A DNA stretch of 50,310 bases from UBA668 sp038234785 (lineage in GTDB: Bacteria; Actinomycetota; Acidimicrobiia; Acidimicrobiales; Ilumatobacteraceae), in NCBI GenBank assembly GCA_038234785.1, contig JBBQTC010000021.1:1-50310 (forward strand). The letters are read 5' to 3'. Made by a program: the position numbers and the translations under genes. This document shows positions 18,085 to 25,673 of this stretch, piece by piece. Position 1 is the stretch's first letter; each line of letters starts with the position of its first letter. Under the pieces are notes generated by a model. That model made no database searches. It saw only the letters and a program-made list of their open reading frames with translations, and was not told where the DNA came from.

Positions 18085-18133
18085 CCCATGGGCGCGAAAC
18101 CAGGTCAAAGGCGCCCGATTTCGCGCCCATGGG
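18085..18133. repeat. perfect 15-bp inverted repeat
   Basis: CCCATGGGCGCGAAA (18085-18099) and its exact reverse complement TTTCGCGCCCATGGG (18119-18133) are separated by 19 nt. Each arm contains the GGGCGCGRRA core of the neighbouring repeats. It could fold into a strong stem-loop or present two operators facing each other. Confidence 0.85.
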
Positions 18134-18370
18134 AACCGGAAGAGGCCATGAACCGGGCCGCGACTGGGCGTCGGTGGGGCGGCGCGACGGCCGTGGGAGA
18201 GGCCGCCGCGAGCGGCAAACAGCCACGGCGAGCGCGAAACTGACCACGTCAACGGTTCTTCGCGATCGTTCCACATTCGCAACATCCCCTTTACCCCTGC
18301 TCGTTAGGGTCGCGGTCATGCGCCTCCACCGGTCGTCGACGGCGACCCGCGAGATCCACGAGTTGCCGAC

Positions 18371-19198
18371 GTGATCGGCATCTGCACGGACTCGGGTTCT
18401 CAGATGCCCCCCGAGCTCGCCGAGCGGCTCGGGGTCGAGGTGGTGCCCCTGACGGTCACGATCGACGACATCGACTTCCTCGACGGCGTCGGCCTCATCG
18501 CCGACGAGTTCTACGCGAGGTTCACCCCGGAGCACCGGCCCGCGGTGTCGACCAGTGAGCCCAGCCCCGGCCAATTCGCCGCGGCCTACGAAGACCTCGC
18601 AGCACGTGGGTGCACCGAGATCCTCTCCATCCACATCAGCGCTGCGGTCTCGGGCACCGTCAAGGCGGCACGCCTCGGCGCACACGCCACGGCCGAGCCC
18701 GTGCGCGTCGTCGACTCGGGCACGGCAAGCTTCGGGACCAGTTGCTGTGTGTGGGCGGCGGCCGACGCCATCGCCCGCGGCGCGACGCTGGAACAGGCCG
18801 CACTCGTGGCCGAGCAGCTCGCACCGAGCATCGGCAACGTCGTCATGGTGAGCTCGATCGAGCACCTGCGTCGCAGCGGCCGATGGGCAGACCTCCCCGA
18901 GGGCGACGGCATCGCGGTGTTCTCGTTCCGGAACACCGTGCTCGAGGTGCTCGCCCGTCCGGCGACGGTGCTCGAGGCGTTGAACTTCATGGCGGCGTAC
19001 ACGATCTCGTGGGGCGACCGGCTCCGGGTCGCGGTGAGCCACAGTGATCCCGCCAGCAAGCCGTTGGCCGACGCACTCGAATCGGCAGTGGGTGAGGCGG
19101 CGAGCGTGGTCGACCTGGTTCGCTACCGGATCGGCCCGAGCGCGGGTGCCCACACCGGACCGGGGTCGGTCGGGTGCTTCATGTTCTCGACTGGCTGA
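18371..19198 (+). CDS. DegV family fatty-acid-binding protein
   Basis: The 275-residue protein has the DegV layout: an N-terminal domain starting VIGICTDSGSQMPPELAERLGVEVVPL (TDS motif), then STSEPSPGQFAAAYEDL, and the segment ILSIHISAAVSGTVKAA lining the lipid head-group site. Firmicute members (FakB) bind fatty acids for phosphorylation by FakA; no FakA-like kinase is adjacent. The GTG start fits the family's N-terminus. The 3' end overlaps the convergent DUF2017 gene by 20 bp. C-terminal domain sequence is more divergent than the N-terminal part. Confidence 0.88.
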   Translation: MIGICTDSGSQMPPELAERLGVEVVPLTVTIDDIDFLDGVGLIADEFYARFTPEHRPAVSTSEPSPGQFAAAYEDLAARGCTEILSIHISAAVSGTVKAARLGAHATAEPVRVVDSGTASFGTSCCVWAAADAIARGATLEQAALVAEQLAPSIGNVVMVSSIEHLRRSGRWADLPEGDGIAVFSFRNTVLEVLARPATVLEALNFMAAYTISWGDRLRVAVSHSDPASKPLADALESAVGEAASVVDLVRYRIGPSAGAHTGPGSVGCFMFSTG

Positions 19199-19682
19199 CG
19201 GCGTGAACCGTGGCTTCCAGCAACCAGCTGAGATACGAGTACAGCTGATGCTCGCCAACCATCGGATCGTCGTCGCTCACTCGTGACGGGTCGTGCTCCT
19301 CGCTCACGTCGAGCAGGGTGCCCAGCACCAGCCGCACGCTGTTCAACGCCTGCATGAACCGGTTGGCCTGTTCTTCGGTGAGTTCTCGGCCGGTACGCAG
19401 CGCCGCGTCGACCTCGTTGATGGCCTCCAGCCGTGAGGCGACGAGCTCCTCGCGCATGAACCGCTGATATTCGGCCTCCGCCTTGGCGTCGTCGGCGAGA
19501 TGGTACGCGGGCGGGAACAGGCGACGAACGAGAGCCTCGTGCTGAGGATCGTCGCTGAGCATGATCATCCGGACCTCGTCGAGCAGGCGAACAACGAGGT
19601 CGATCTCCTCGCGGTCGATGTTGAGCACGTACCCGGTGGGGGTGCGCTCGACGGCGGCTCTGCGGGACTTGCGACGTGCCAT
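19179..19682 (-). CDS. DUF2017 family protein
   Basis: The 167-residue, highly charged, mainly helical protein contains the DUF2017 features: an N-terminal basic stretch MARRKSRRAAVERT, a central ELVASRLEAINEVDAAL helix and a C-terminal YSYLSWLLEATVHAV segment. The family is restricted to Actinobacteria and often lies next to clpS; no clpS is seen here. Its function is unknown. It is 18 nt downstream of the HD-domain gene on the same strand, so the two probably form an operon. Confidence 0.8.
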   Translation of the reverse strand: MARRKSRRAAVERTPTGYVLNIDREEIDLVVRLLDEVRMIMLSDDPQHEALVRRLFPPAYHLADDAKAEAEYQRFMREELVASRLEAINEVDAALRTGRELTEEQANRFMQALNSVRLVLGTLLDVSEEHDPSRVSDDDPMVGEHQLYSYLSWLLEATVHAVSQSRT

Positions 19683-19700
19683 GACCCGACCACCGTATCG

Positions 19701-20318
19701 TCAGGCGGGATCGACGCTCCCTGCGGCAGCGGCATCGTCGAGCCGCGCCAGGGCATCGCCCCACACCGCCGGCAGCGCGGGTTGCACGTGCGGACCGTTG
19801 CGGGCGATCACGCGAGACCGAGTGATGCCGTACTCGCGCCATGCGGAGCCACCCTCGGCGATGTTGAGCAACATCGGCGCCACCCGATCGACGGCCATCA
19901 CGTACCGAGCCTCGGGCGTGTCGCCTCGCTCGTACTCATCCCACAGAGCGCGGAAGTGCGCTCCCATCGCCGCGGGCAGGATGCCGAACAGACGATCGGC
20001 GGCCTGTTCCTCTCGTTCGCGCTTGGACTCGGCAAGGGCGGACGTGTCGTACGCGAACGTGTCACCGGCATCGATCTCGACGATGTCGTGGACCAGCGCC
20101 ATGCACACAGCGCGACCGACGTCGACGGGCTCGGTGGCGAACCCGGCGAAGATCATCGCCGCGATGCCGAGATGCCAGGAGTGCTCTGCAGTGTTCTCAC
20201 GTCGGGAGCCGTCGGCCAGCCAGTTGCGCCGCTCGACCCCCTTCAGACGATCGGCCTCCATGAAGAACCGAAGGGCGGCCTGTACGTCGTCGGTCGAGGT
20301 GTCGGGTGCATTCGCCAT
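19701..20318 (-). CDS. HD-domain hydrolase (YfbR/HDDC2-type)
   Basis: The 205-residue HD phosphohydrolase has metal-binding residues in ENTAEHSWHLG, in the HD pair of LVHDIVEIDAGDT and in the aspartate of YVMAVDRVAPML. This arrangement matches HDDC2/YfbR-like 5'-deoxynucleotidases, which remove phosphate from nucleoside monophosphates. Substrate choice cannot be proved from sequence. It is divergent from the 3-hydroxyacyl-CoA dehydrogenase gene and upstream of the DUF2017 gene. Confidence 0.87.
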   Translation of the reverse strand: MANAPDTSTDDVQAALRFFMEADRLKGVERRNWLADGSRRENTAEHSWHLGIAAMIFAGFATEPVDVGRAVCMALVHDIVEIDAGDTFAYDTSALAESKREREEQAADRLFGILPAAMGAHFRALWDEYERGDTPEARYVMAVDRVAPMLLNIAEGGSAWREYGITRSRVIARNGPHVQPALPAVWGDALARLDDAAAAGSVDPA

Positions 20319-20347
20319 CGCCTTCGACGGTACTCGTTTCGTTGAAG

Positions 20348-20361
20348 TTACCCGTGAGTAG
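20348..20361 (+). promoter_or_regulatory. candidate palindromic operator
   Basis: TTACCCGTGAGTAG is close to a TTAC-N6-GTAA palindrome (one mismatch at the end) and lies between the divergent HD and dehydrogenase genes, 14 bp before the ATG of the latter. Palindromes of this type are bound by TetR-family regulators of acyl-CoA genes in Actinobacteria. The binding protein here is unknown. Confidence 0.35.
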
Positions 20362-20375
20362 TTACTGTTTCGGCC

Positions 20376-21227
20376 ATGAGCGACATCCAGCGAGTGGGCA
20401 TTCTCGGGTCAGGAATCATGGGTTCGGGACTGGCCGAAGTGGCGGCTCGAGCGGGCTTCGACGTGGTCGTGCGGTCGCGGACCCTCACCGCGGCGAACGC
20501 GATGATCGCCACGATCGACGAGGGATTCACCAAGGCCATCGAGCGGGGCAAGTCGACCGAGGAGGAGCGCGCCATCGTGCTCGGGCGCATCCAGGCGACC
20601 GATCACCTCGGGGCGGTCGCCGACTGTGACCTCGTCATCGAATCCGTCGTCGAGGACCTCGCCGTGAAGAAGATGCTGTTCACCGAACTCGAGCAGATCG
20701 TCAAGCCCGGAGGCATCCTCGCCACCAACACCAGCACCCTTCCGGTGGTCGACATGGCCATGGTCACCCAGCGTCCGGACAAGGTGTGCGGCATCCACTT
20801 CTTCAACCCCGCCCCGATGATGAAGCTCGTCGAGGTCGTGCGCCCGATCACCGCCAGCGACGAGACCATTGCCGCGGCGATGCAGTTCGCGACGGCCTGT
20901 GGCAAGGATGCGGTCGAGGTGAAGGATCGCGCCGGCTTCATCGTCAACGCACTGCTCTTCCCGTATCTCAACAACGCCGTGCGGATGTGGGAGACGGGGA
21001 CCGCATCGATGGAGTCCATCGACACGGCGATGAAGGGCGGCTGCAACTTCCCGATGGGGCCGTTCGCGCTGCTCGATCTCGTGGGCCTCGACACTTCGCT
21101 CGCCATTCTCGACGCGCTGTACGCCGAGTTCCGCGACGCGAACTACGCGGCGGTACCCACCCTGCGGCGGATGGTCGCAGCGGGCCATCTCGGCCGCAAG
21201 ACCAAGCGCGGCTTCTACAGCTACTGA
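20376..21227 (+). CDS. 3-hydroxyacyl-CoA (3-hydroxybutyryl-CoA) dehydrogenase
   Basis: The 283-residue enzyme oxidises (S)-3-hydroxyacyl-CoA with NAD, or runs the reverse reaction. The Rossmann motif GILGSGIMGSGLAE (8-21), the TNTSTLPV segment, the catalytic histidine in GIHFFNPAP and the C-terminal DRAGFIVNALLFPYLNNA and GPFALLDLVGLD stretches all match Hbd-type enzymes of about 285 residues. It ends in RKTKRGFYSY, the usual family tail. Its place near the ethylmalonyl-CoA mutase suggests work in C4 acyl-CoA conversion. A beta-oxidation role is equally possible. Confidence 0.93.
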   Translation: MSDIQRVGILGSGIMGSGLAEVAARAGFDVVVRSRTLTAANAMIATIDEGFTKAIERGKSTEEERAIVLGRIQATDHLGAVADCDLVIESVVEDLAVKKMLFTELEQIVKPGGILATNTSTLPVVDMAMVTQRPDKVCGIHFFNPAPMMKLVEVVRPITASDETIAAAMQFATACGKDAVEVKDRAGFIVNALLFPYLNNAVRMWETGTASMESIDTAMKGGCNFPMGPFALLDLVGLDTSLAILDALYAEFRDANYAAVPTLRRMVAAGHLGRKTKRGFYSY

Positions 21228-21264
21228 CACCCGGCACCGAGCGGTCGGGCCAGACTGAGCGCTG

Positions 21265-21921
21265 ATGCCCGTCGAACCTCCGGCCACTCCGTGGTTGCTC
21301 CCATCGCCTGAGCGCGCCGACGCACAGGGACTGGTCGCGGTCGGCGCAGACCTCGAACCCGGCACATTGCTCGCGGCGTATCGAGGCGGCTTGTTCCCGA
21401 TGCCGTTCAGCCGGCGGCGCATCGGGTGGTGGTCCCCCGATCCCCGAGGCGTGCTGCCGCTCGACGGCCTGCGGGTGTCGCGCTCGCTGCGGCGCAGCCG
21501 TGCGCGCTACGAGGTGCGATTCGACACCGCGTTCGAGACGGTGATGCGGCGATGTGGCGACCCACGGCGCCCGCACGGCTGGATCAACGACGACTTCGTA
21601 CGGGCCTATGCGCGACTCCATGAACTGGGCTGGGTGCACAGCGTGGAGACCTGGCTCGACGGCGAGTTGGTCGGCGGCCTGTACGGCGTGCGGATCGACG
21701 GCCTGTTCGCCGGCGAGTCGATGTTCCACACCGCCGCCGACGCATCGAAGGTGGCGCTCGTCGCGCTCGTCGAGTGGCTCCGCGACACGGATGCCACACT
21801 CCTCGACGTGCAGTGGAGCACCGAACACCTCGCGTCGTTGGGAGTCATCGAGATCTCGCGTCCCGAATACCTCGACCGCCTCGCCGTCGCCGTCCGAACG
21901 GCCGAGAGAGATCCGTCGTAA
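21265..21921 (+). CDS. aat: leucyl/phenylalanyl-tRNA--protein transferase
   Basis: Aat attaches Leu or Phe to N-terminal Arg or Lys of proteins, marking them for ClpS-ClpAP degradation. The 218-residue sequence has GLVAVGADLEPGTLLAAYRGGLFPM, WWSPDPRGVLPL, the HGWINDDFVRAYARLHELGWVHSVE block and GGLYGVRIDGLFAGESMFH, all diagnostic. The ClpS adaptor itself is not in the window, though the DUF2017 gene, often a clpS neighbour, is nearby. Followed at once by a strong hairpin. Confidence 0.95.
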   Translation: MPVEPPATPWLLPSPERADAQGLVAVGADLEPGTLLAAYRGGLFPMPFSRRRIGWWSPDPRGVLPLDGLRVSRSLRRSRARYEVRFDTAFETVMRRCGDPRRPHGWINDDFVRAYARLHELGWVHSVETWLDGELVGGLYGVRIDGLFAGESMFHTAADASKVALVALVEWLRDTDATLLDVQWSTEHLASLGVIEISRPEYLDRLAVAVRTAERDPS

Positions 21922-21929
21922 CGGTGCGC

Positions 21930-21955
21930 GGTACCGGAGGCGAACCTCCGGTACC
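21930..21955 (+). terminator. strong hairpin after aat
   Basis: GGTACCGGAGG, loop CGAA, then CCTCCGGTACC forms a perfect 11-bp stem with a stable GNRA-like tetraloop context, and GCGC on both sides can extend it across one bulge. It begins 8 nt after the aat stop codon. No T-tract follows. In the rest of the 248-bp gap before the mutase gene nothing clear is seen. Confidence 0.75.
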
Positions 21956-22169
21956 GGCGCCCATCGAATGGACAGGAATCCCGCTCCGATCTTGTCCACT
22001 CGCTGGTTCCGCCCGCTCAGAGCTCCCGCGCTCTGCGCACCGTTACGTCCGATTAGATCGGATCGAACCCGGGCGGACTTGAGGAATTCTTGATGGACGT
22101 CAGCTCGTCAGCACGGCTCGGCGCGACAGGAAGTGGCGGCGACGTCGGCGCAGCGACAACACTGCAGCC

Positions 22170-24119
22170 ATGACCCGCCGCGACGAACCCTGGCTGATGC
22201 GCACGTACTCGGGCCACTCGTCGGCCCGGGCGTCGAACGACCTGTATCGCACCAACCTGGCGAAGGGGCAGACGGGGCTCTCGATCGCATTCGACCTGCC
22301 CACCCAGACCGGATACGACCCCGACCACGTGCTGGCTCGGGGCGAGGTCGGCAAGGTCGGTGTTCCTGTGGTGCACCTCGGCCACATGCGCACGCTGCTC
22401 GACCGGATCCCGACGGGAAAGATGAACACGTCGATGACGATCAACGCGACGGCCGCCTGGATCCTGGCGTTGTACGTCGCCAACGCCGAGGAGCAGGGTG
22501 TGGCCTCGACGGAGCTGCGAGGCACCACGCAGAACGACATCGTCAAGGAGTACCTGTCGAGGGGCACGTACATCTTCCCGCCCGAGCCGAGCAAGCGTCT
22601 CATCGTCGACATGGTCGCGTGGTGCGCCGAACACGCACCCAAGTGGAACCCGATGAACGTGTGCAGCTACCACCTGCAGGAGGCTGGTGCGACACCGGTG
22701 CAGGAGATCGCGTTCTCGCTCGCCACCGCCATCGACGTGCTCGACGCGGTGAAGGCCTCGGGTCAGGTCGCTCCCGAGGCGTTCGATCAGGTGTTCGCGT
22801 CGATCTCGTTCTTCGTCAACGCCGGCATCCGCTTCGTGGAGGAGATCTGCAAGCTGCGGGCGTTCACCGAGCTGTGGGATCGCATCGGCCTCGAGCGCTA
22901 CGGCGTCACCGACCCGAAGGCCCGCCGGTTCCGCTACGGCGTGCAGGTCAACAGCCTCGGCCTCACCGAGGAGCAGCCGGAGAACAACATCCAACGCATC
23001 GTGCTGGAGATGCTCGCCGTCACGATGTCGAAGCGAGCTCGGGCCCGCAGCGTGCAGCTCCCGGCGTGGAACGAGGCCCTCGGGCTGCCGCGCCCGTGGG
23101 ATCAGCAGTGGTCGCTGCGCATGCAACAGGTGCTTGCGTTCGAGACGGACCTGCTCGAGTACGACGACCTCTTCGACGGCTCGGTGGTGATCGAGTCCAC
23201 CACCGCCGAACTGCGCGACGCAGCCTGGACGGAACTGCAGGACGTGCTCGCGTTGGGTGGAGCCTTCGCCGCGGTCGACGAGCTCAAGGGCCGCCTCGTG
23301 CGGTCGATGGCCGAACGGACGCGACGGATCGAGGCGGGGGACCAAACGGTGGTCGGGGTGAACACGTTCACCGAGACCGAGCCGTCGCCGCTCGACACTC
23401 CGGGCAACATCCTCACCGTCGACCCGGCCATCGAGCTCGAGCTCGTCGGCGAGCTCGCCACGTGGCGCGCCGAGCGCGACGCAGGTGCCGTCAACGCGGC
23501 GATCGCCGCGCTGCACGACGCAGCGACCAGCGGCAGCAACATCATGGAACCGTCCATCGCACTCGCCAAGGCCGGCGGCACGACCGGCGAGTGGGCGGAG
23601 GTGCTGCGCGAGGTGTTCGGCGAGTTCCGGGCTCCGACCGGCGTGAACGCTGCCGTCGGCCGTCGCGTCGGCGAGCTCGCCGCAGTGGCCGAGTTCGTGA
23701 AGCGGATGGCCGGCGGCCCGCCACGGTTCCTTGTCGCCAAGCCCGGACTCGACGGCCACAGCAACGGCGCCGAGCAGATCGCGGTGGCGGCGCGCGACGC
23801 GGGGATGGAAGTGGTCTACAGCGGCATCCGGCTCACTCCCGAGCAGATCGTTGCGTCCGCCCGCGACGAGGATCCTGACGTCATCGGATTGTCGATCCTC
23901 AGCGGTTCACACCTGTCGCTCGTGCCGGCCATCGTCGACATGCTTCGTGCCGAGGGTGTCGATGCACCGGTCATCGTCGGCGGGATCATCCCCGAATCCG
24001 ATCGCCAGCGCCTCGCCGACGCCGGCGTGAGCGCCGTCTACACGCCGAAGGACTTCCAGATGTCGCGCATCATGCGCGACGTCGCCGACCTCGCCGTCGC
24101 ACACCGCTCGGCGGGCTGA
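22170..24119 (+). CDS. ecm: ethylmalonyl-CoA mutase (B12-dependent, MeaA-type)
   Basis: Interconverts ethylmalonyl-CoA and methylsuccinyl-CoA in the ethylmalonyl-CoA pathway for acetate and C2 assimilation. The 649-residue chain has the mutase barrel (about 1-500) and a cobalamin domain (about 515-645) with D528-G-H-S-N-G533 supplying the cobalt-ligand histidine H530. The opening RTYSGHSSARASNDLYRTNL and the stretch DLPTQTGYDPDH are typical of MeaA/Ecm rather than methylmalonyl-CoA mutase, which has a different active-site strand and about 80 more residues in the large subunit. A role in methylmalonyl-CoA chemistry cannot be fully excluded. No other pathway-specific gene (crotonyl-CoA reductase, methylsuccinyl-CoA dehydrogenase) is in the window. 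Confidence 0.88.
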   Translation: MTRRDEPWLMRTYSGHSSARASNDLYRTNLAKGQTGLSIAFDLPTQTGYDPDHVLARGEVGKVGVPVVHLGHMRTLLDRIPTGKMNTSMTINATAAWILALYVANAEEQGVASTELRGTTQNDIVKEYLSRGTYIFPPEPSKRLIVDMVAWCAEHAPKWNPMNVCSYHLQEAGATPVQEIAFSLATAIDVLDAVKASGQVAPEAFDQVFASISFFVNAGIRFVEEICKLRAFTELWDRIGLERYGVTDPKARRFRYGVQVNSLGLTEEQPENNIQRIVLEMLAVTMSKRARARSVQLPAWNEALGLPRPWDQQWSLRMQQVLAFETDLLEYDDLFDGSVVIESTTAELRDAAWTELQDVLALGGAFAAVDELKGRLVRSMAERTRRIEAGDQTVVGVNTFTETEPSPLDTPGNILTVDPAIELELVGELATWRAERDAGAVNAAIAALHDAATSGSNIMEPSIALAKAGGTTGEWAEVLREVFGEFRAPTGVNAAVGRRVGELAAVAEFVKRMAGGPPRFLVAKPGLDGHSNGAEQIAVAARDAGMEVVYSGIRLTPEQIVASARDEDPDVIGLSILSGSHLSLVPAIVDMLRAEGVDAPVIVGGIIPESDRQRLADAGVSAVYTPKDFQMSRIMRDVADLAVAHRSAG

Positions 24120-24146
24120 CCCGCCGCGATTCGCTACGTTGCGCAC

Positions 24147-24779
24147 ATGACGCGCGACTGGACCGAATGGCACCGCGGATACGCCGACCCGGAGAGCGAG
24201 CTGTCCCGTCGCCTCGCAGTGGTGACGACCGCAATCGTTCACGCGCTGGACAGCGCGGCGCCCGGCCCCATCAAGGTGCTGTCGTTGTGCGCCGGCGAGG
24301 CCCGCGACCTCTCCTCGGCAGCGGTCGATCACCCTCGGTGCAACGATCTCATCGGGTGTGCTGTCGAGTTGAACGCAGGCCTGGCGTCGATCGCGGCCGG
24401 CAACCTTCGAGTGGCCGGCACCGGCATCGAGGTGCGGTGCGCGGACGCGGGTCGATCGGTGCACTGGCTCGACCTTGCGCCGGTCGATCTCCTGCTGGTG
24501 TGCGGCATCTTCGGCAACATCACCGAGGCGGACATCCGACGCATCGTCGACGCCGTTCCGGCCGTCGTCCGTCCGGGAGGCACCGTCATCTGGACCCGTC
24601 ATCGCCGCGGCGAGGACCTCACGCCCACCATCCGGCAGTGGTTCGCCGACGCCGGCTGCACGCCGATGTCGTACGTGTCACCGGGTGCGATGTCGTACGG
24701 CGTCGGCGTCGAGCGCAACGTCGCGGTGGGCGACTCGGCGAGCGTGCCGGACGTCCTCTTCCGCTTCGTCGAGACCTGA
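24147..24779 (+). CDS. class I SAM-dependent methyltransferase
   Basis: The 210-residue protein has the Rossmann methyltransferase motif I VLSLCAGEARDL (44-55), an acidic residue at the end of strand 2 (GCAVELN), motif IV DLLLVCGIFGNIT and a post-motif segment VRPGGTVIWTRHR. The N-terminus WTEWHRGYADPESELSRRL is typical of a family of actinobacterial methyltransferases without known substrates. It starts 27 nt after the mutase gene and may be cotranscribed, though a functional link is not evident. Confidence 0.85.
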   Translation: MTRDWTEWHRGYADPESELSRRLAVVTTAIVHALDSAAPGPIKVLSLCAGEARDLSSAAVDHPRCNDLIGCAVELNAGLASIAAGNLRVAGTGIEVRCADAGRSVHWLDLAPVDLLLVCGIFGNITEADIRRIVDAVPAVVRPGGTVIWTRHRRGEDLTPTIRQWFADAGCTPMSYVSPGAMSYGVGVERNVAVGDSASVPDVLFRFVET

Positions 24780-24801
24780 GCCTGCTCCGACATCTCGGCT
24801 T

Positions 24802-24821
24802 CCGGGAAGGAATCTTCCCGG
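24802..24821. terminator. bidirectional terminator between convergent genes
   Basis: CCGGGAAG, loop GAAT, CTTCCCGG is a perfect 8-bp stem, followed by a further CTTCCGGGAAG palindrome. It lies between two convergent genes, 22 nt beyond the methyltransferase stop. Confidence 0.65.
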
Positions 24822-24838
24822 CTTCCGGGAAGATCCCG

Positions 24839-24911
24839 GACCAGAAGCCGACGTGAGAAGAAGTCTGACCAGAAGCCGTTCCAGACCAGAAGCCGTTCTG
24901 ACCAGCGGCCG
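24839..24911. repeat. four direct repeats GACCAGAAGCCG
   Basis: Copies start at 24839, 24867, 24884 and 24900; the last reads GACCAGCGGCCG. Three are followed by TTC. They fill the gap to the stop codon of the convergent gene and have no visible function. Confidence 0.8.
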
Positions 24912-24912
24912 T

Positions 24913-25611
24913 TCAGACGAGGGCGGGGACCTGGGTGTCGATCCAGTGCTGGAGATCGGGGGTGCACTCGACGCTGGTGATCAATGCGTAGCGCGGGGCG
25001 GTGCCGTTGTGCACGACGACGTGCCACAGTCGCTGGGTGTCGACGACGAACCGCGAGTACTTCGACAACGGGACGCGGCGCTCGGTGCTCGGGACGGGAA
25101 GGTGGTCCTCGTCGAGGTCCATCAGCAGCATGTAGCTGTCGGGATTGTCCGTGAGCTCGACCCACGACCGGACCACCCAGCCGGTGCCCGACGGGTTGAA
25201 CCGGTTGTTGTCGTCGCGGTGGAAGCTCTTCAACGCCCGTTCGCGATCCTGCGGTTCGAGCTTGATGATGCGCACACGTCCGAAGTTGGCACCGATGCTG
25301 TCGACGTAGCTCCGCAACGTGGGCGCCAAGTCGGCGTTCGACGTCCAGAGCGCGTCCTTGTCGGTCTTGCCCTTGTCCCAGAACCCGCGGCAGTCGAGCT
25401 CGCCATCGGCCGAGGCGAGCGGGGCGAAGTTGGTGTCGCCGCCGCTCTTCCAGTCCATGTACTCCAACCGCTCCCACTCATGGCTCGGGATGTCGCCGCC
25501 ATACGGCGTGAGTGCGACGAAGCCGGTCTCCTCGAGGCTGGGGCAGAGGTAGTGGTCGCTCCGGAGTGGGATCTCCACGCTCCAGTGCTCCTTCGTGGGC
25601 CAGAAGGTCAT
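24913..25611 (-). CDS. putative 2-oxoglutarate/Fe(II)-type oxygenase-like protein
   Basis: The 232-residue protein is acidic and soluble. A possible iron triad is visible: H131-x-D133 in FHRDDNN, then H197 in RLWHVV, with R207 placed where 2-oxoglutarate enzymes hold the cosubstrate. Order and spacing resemble aspartyl/asparaginyl hydroxylases of the double-stranded beta-helix fold. This is inference from a small motif; I do not recognise the family with certainty and it may be a non-catalytic cupin. It shares an intergenic repeat tract with the convergent methyltransferase gene. Confidence 0.6.
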   Translation of the reverse strand: MTFWPTKEHWSVEIPLRSDHYLCPSLEETGFVALTPYGGDIPSHEWERLEYMDWKSGGDTNFAPLASADGELDCRGFWDKGKTDKDALWTSNADLAPTLRSYVDSIGANFGRVRIIKLEPQDRERALKSFHRDDNNRFNPSGTGWVVRSWVELTDNPDSYMLLMDLDEDHLPVPSTERRVPLSKYSRFVVDTQRLWHVVVHNGTAPRYALITSVECTPDLQHWIDTQVPALV

Positions 25612-25673
25612 GGCCCGAAGCCTACCAACCGACGATTTCGAGCGTCAGGGACCTCAGTCCCTGCCGACGCCAC

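Noticed and set aside
18319..18375. Leader peptide before degV
   Set aside because: An 18-codon frame from an ATG overlaps the degV start, but it has no stem-loop, codon bias or ribosome binding site that would support regulation.
21956..22169. Cobalamin riboswitch before the B12-dependent mutase
   Set aside because: No B12-box-like sequence or typical long multistem leader is recognisable in the gap of about 210 bp.
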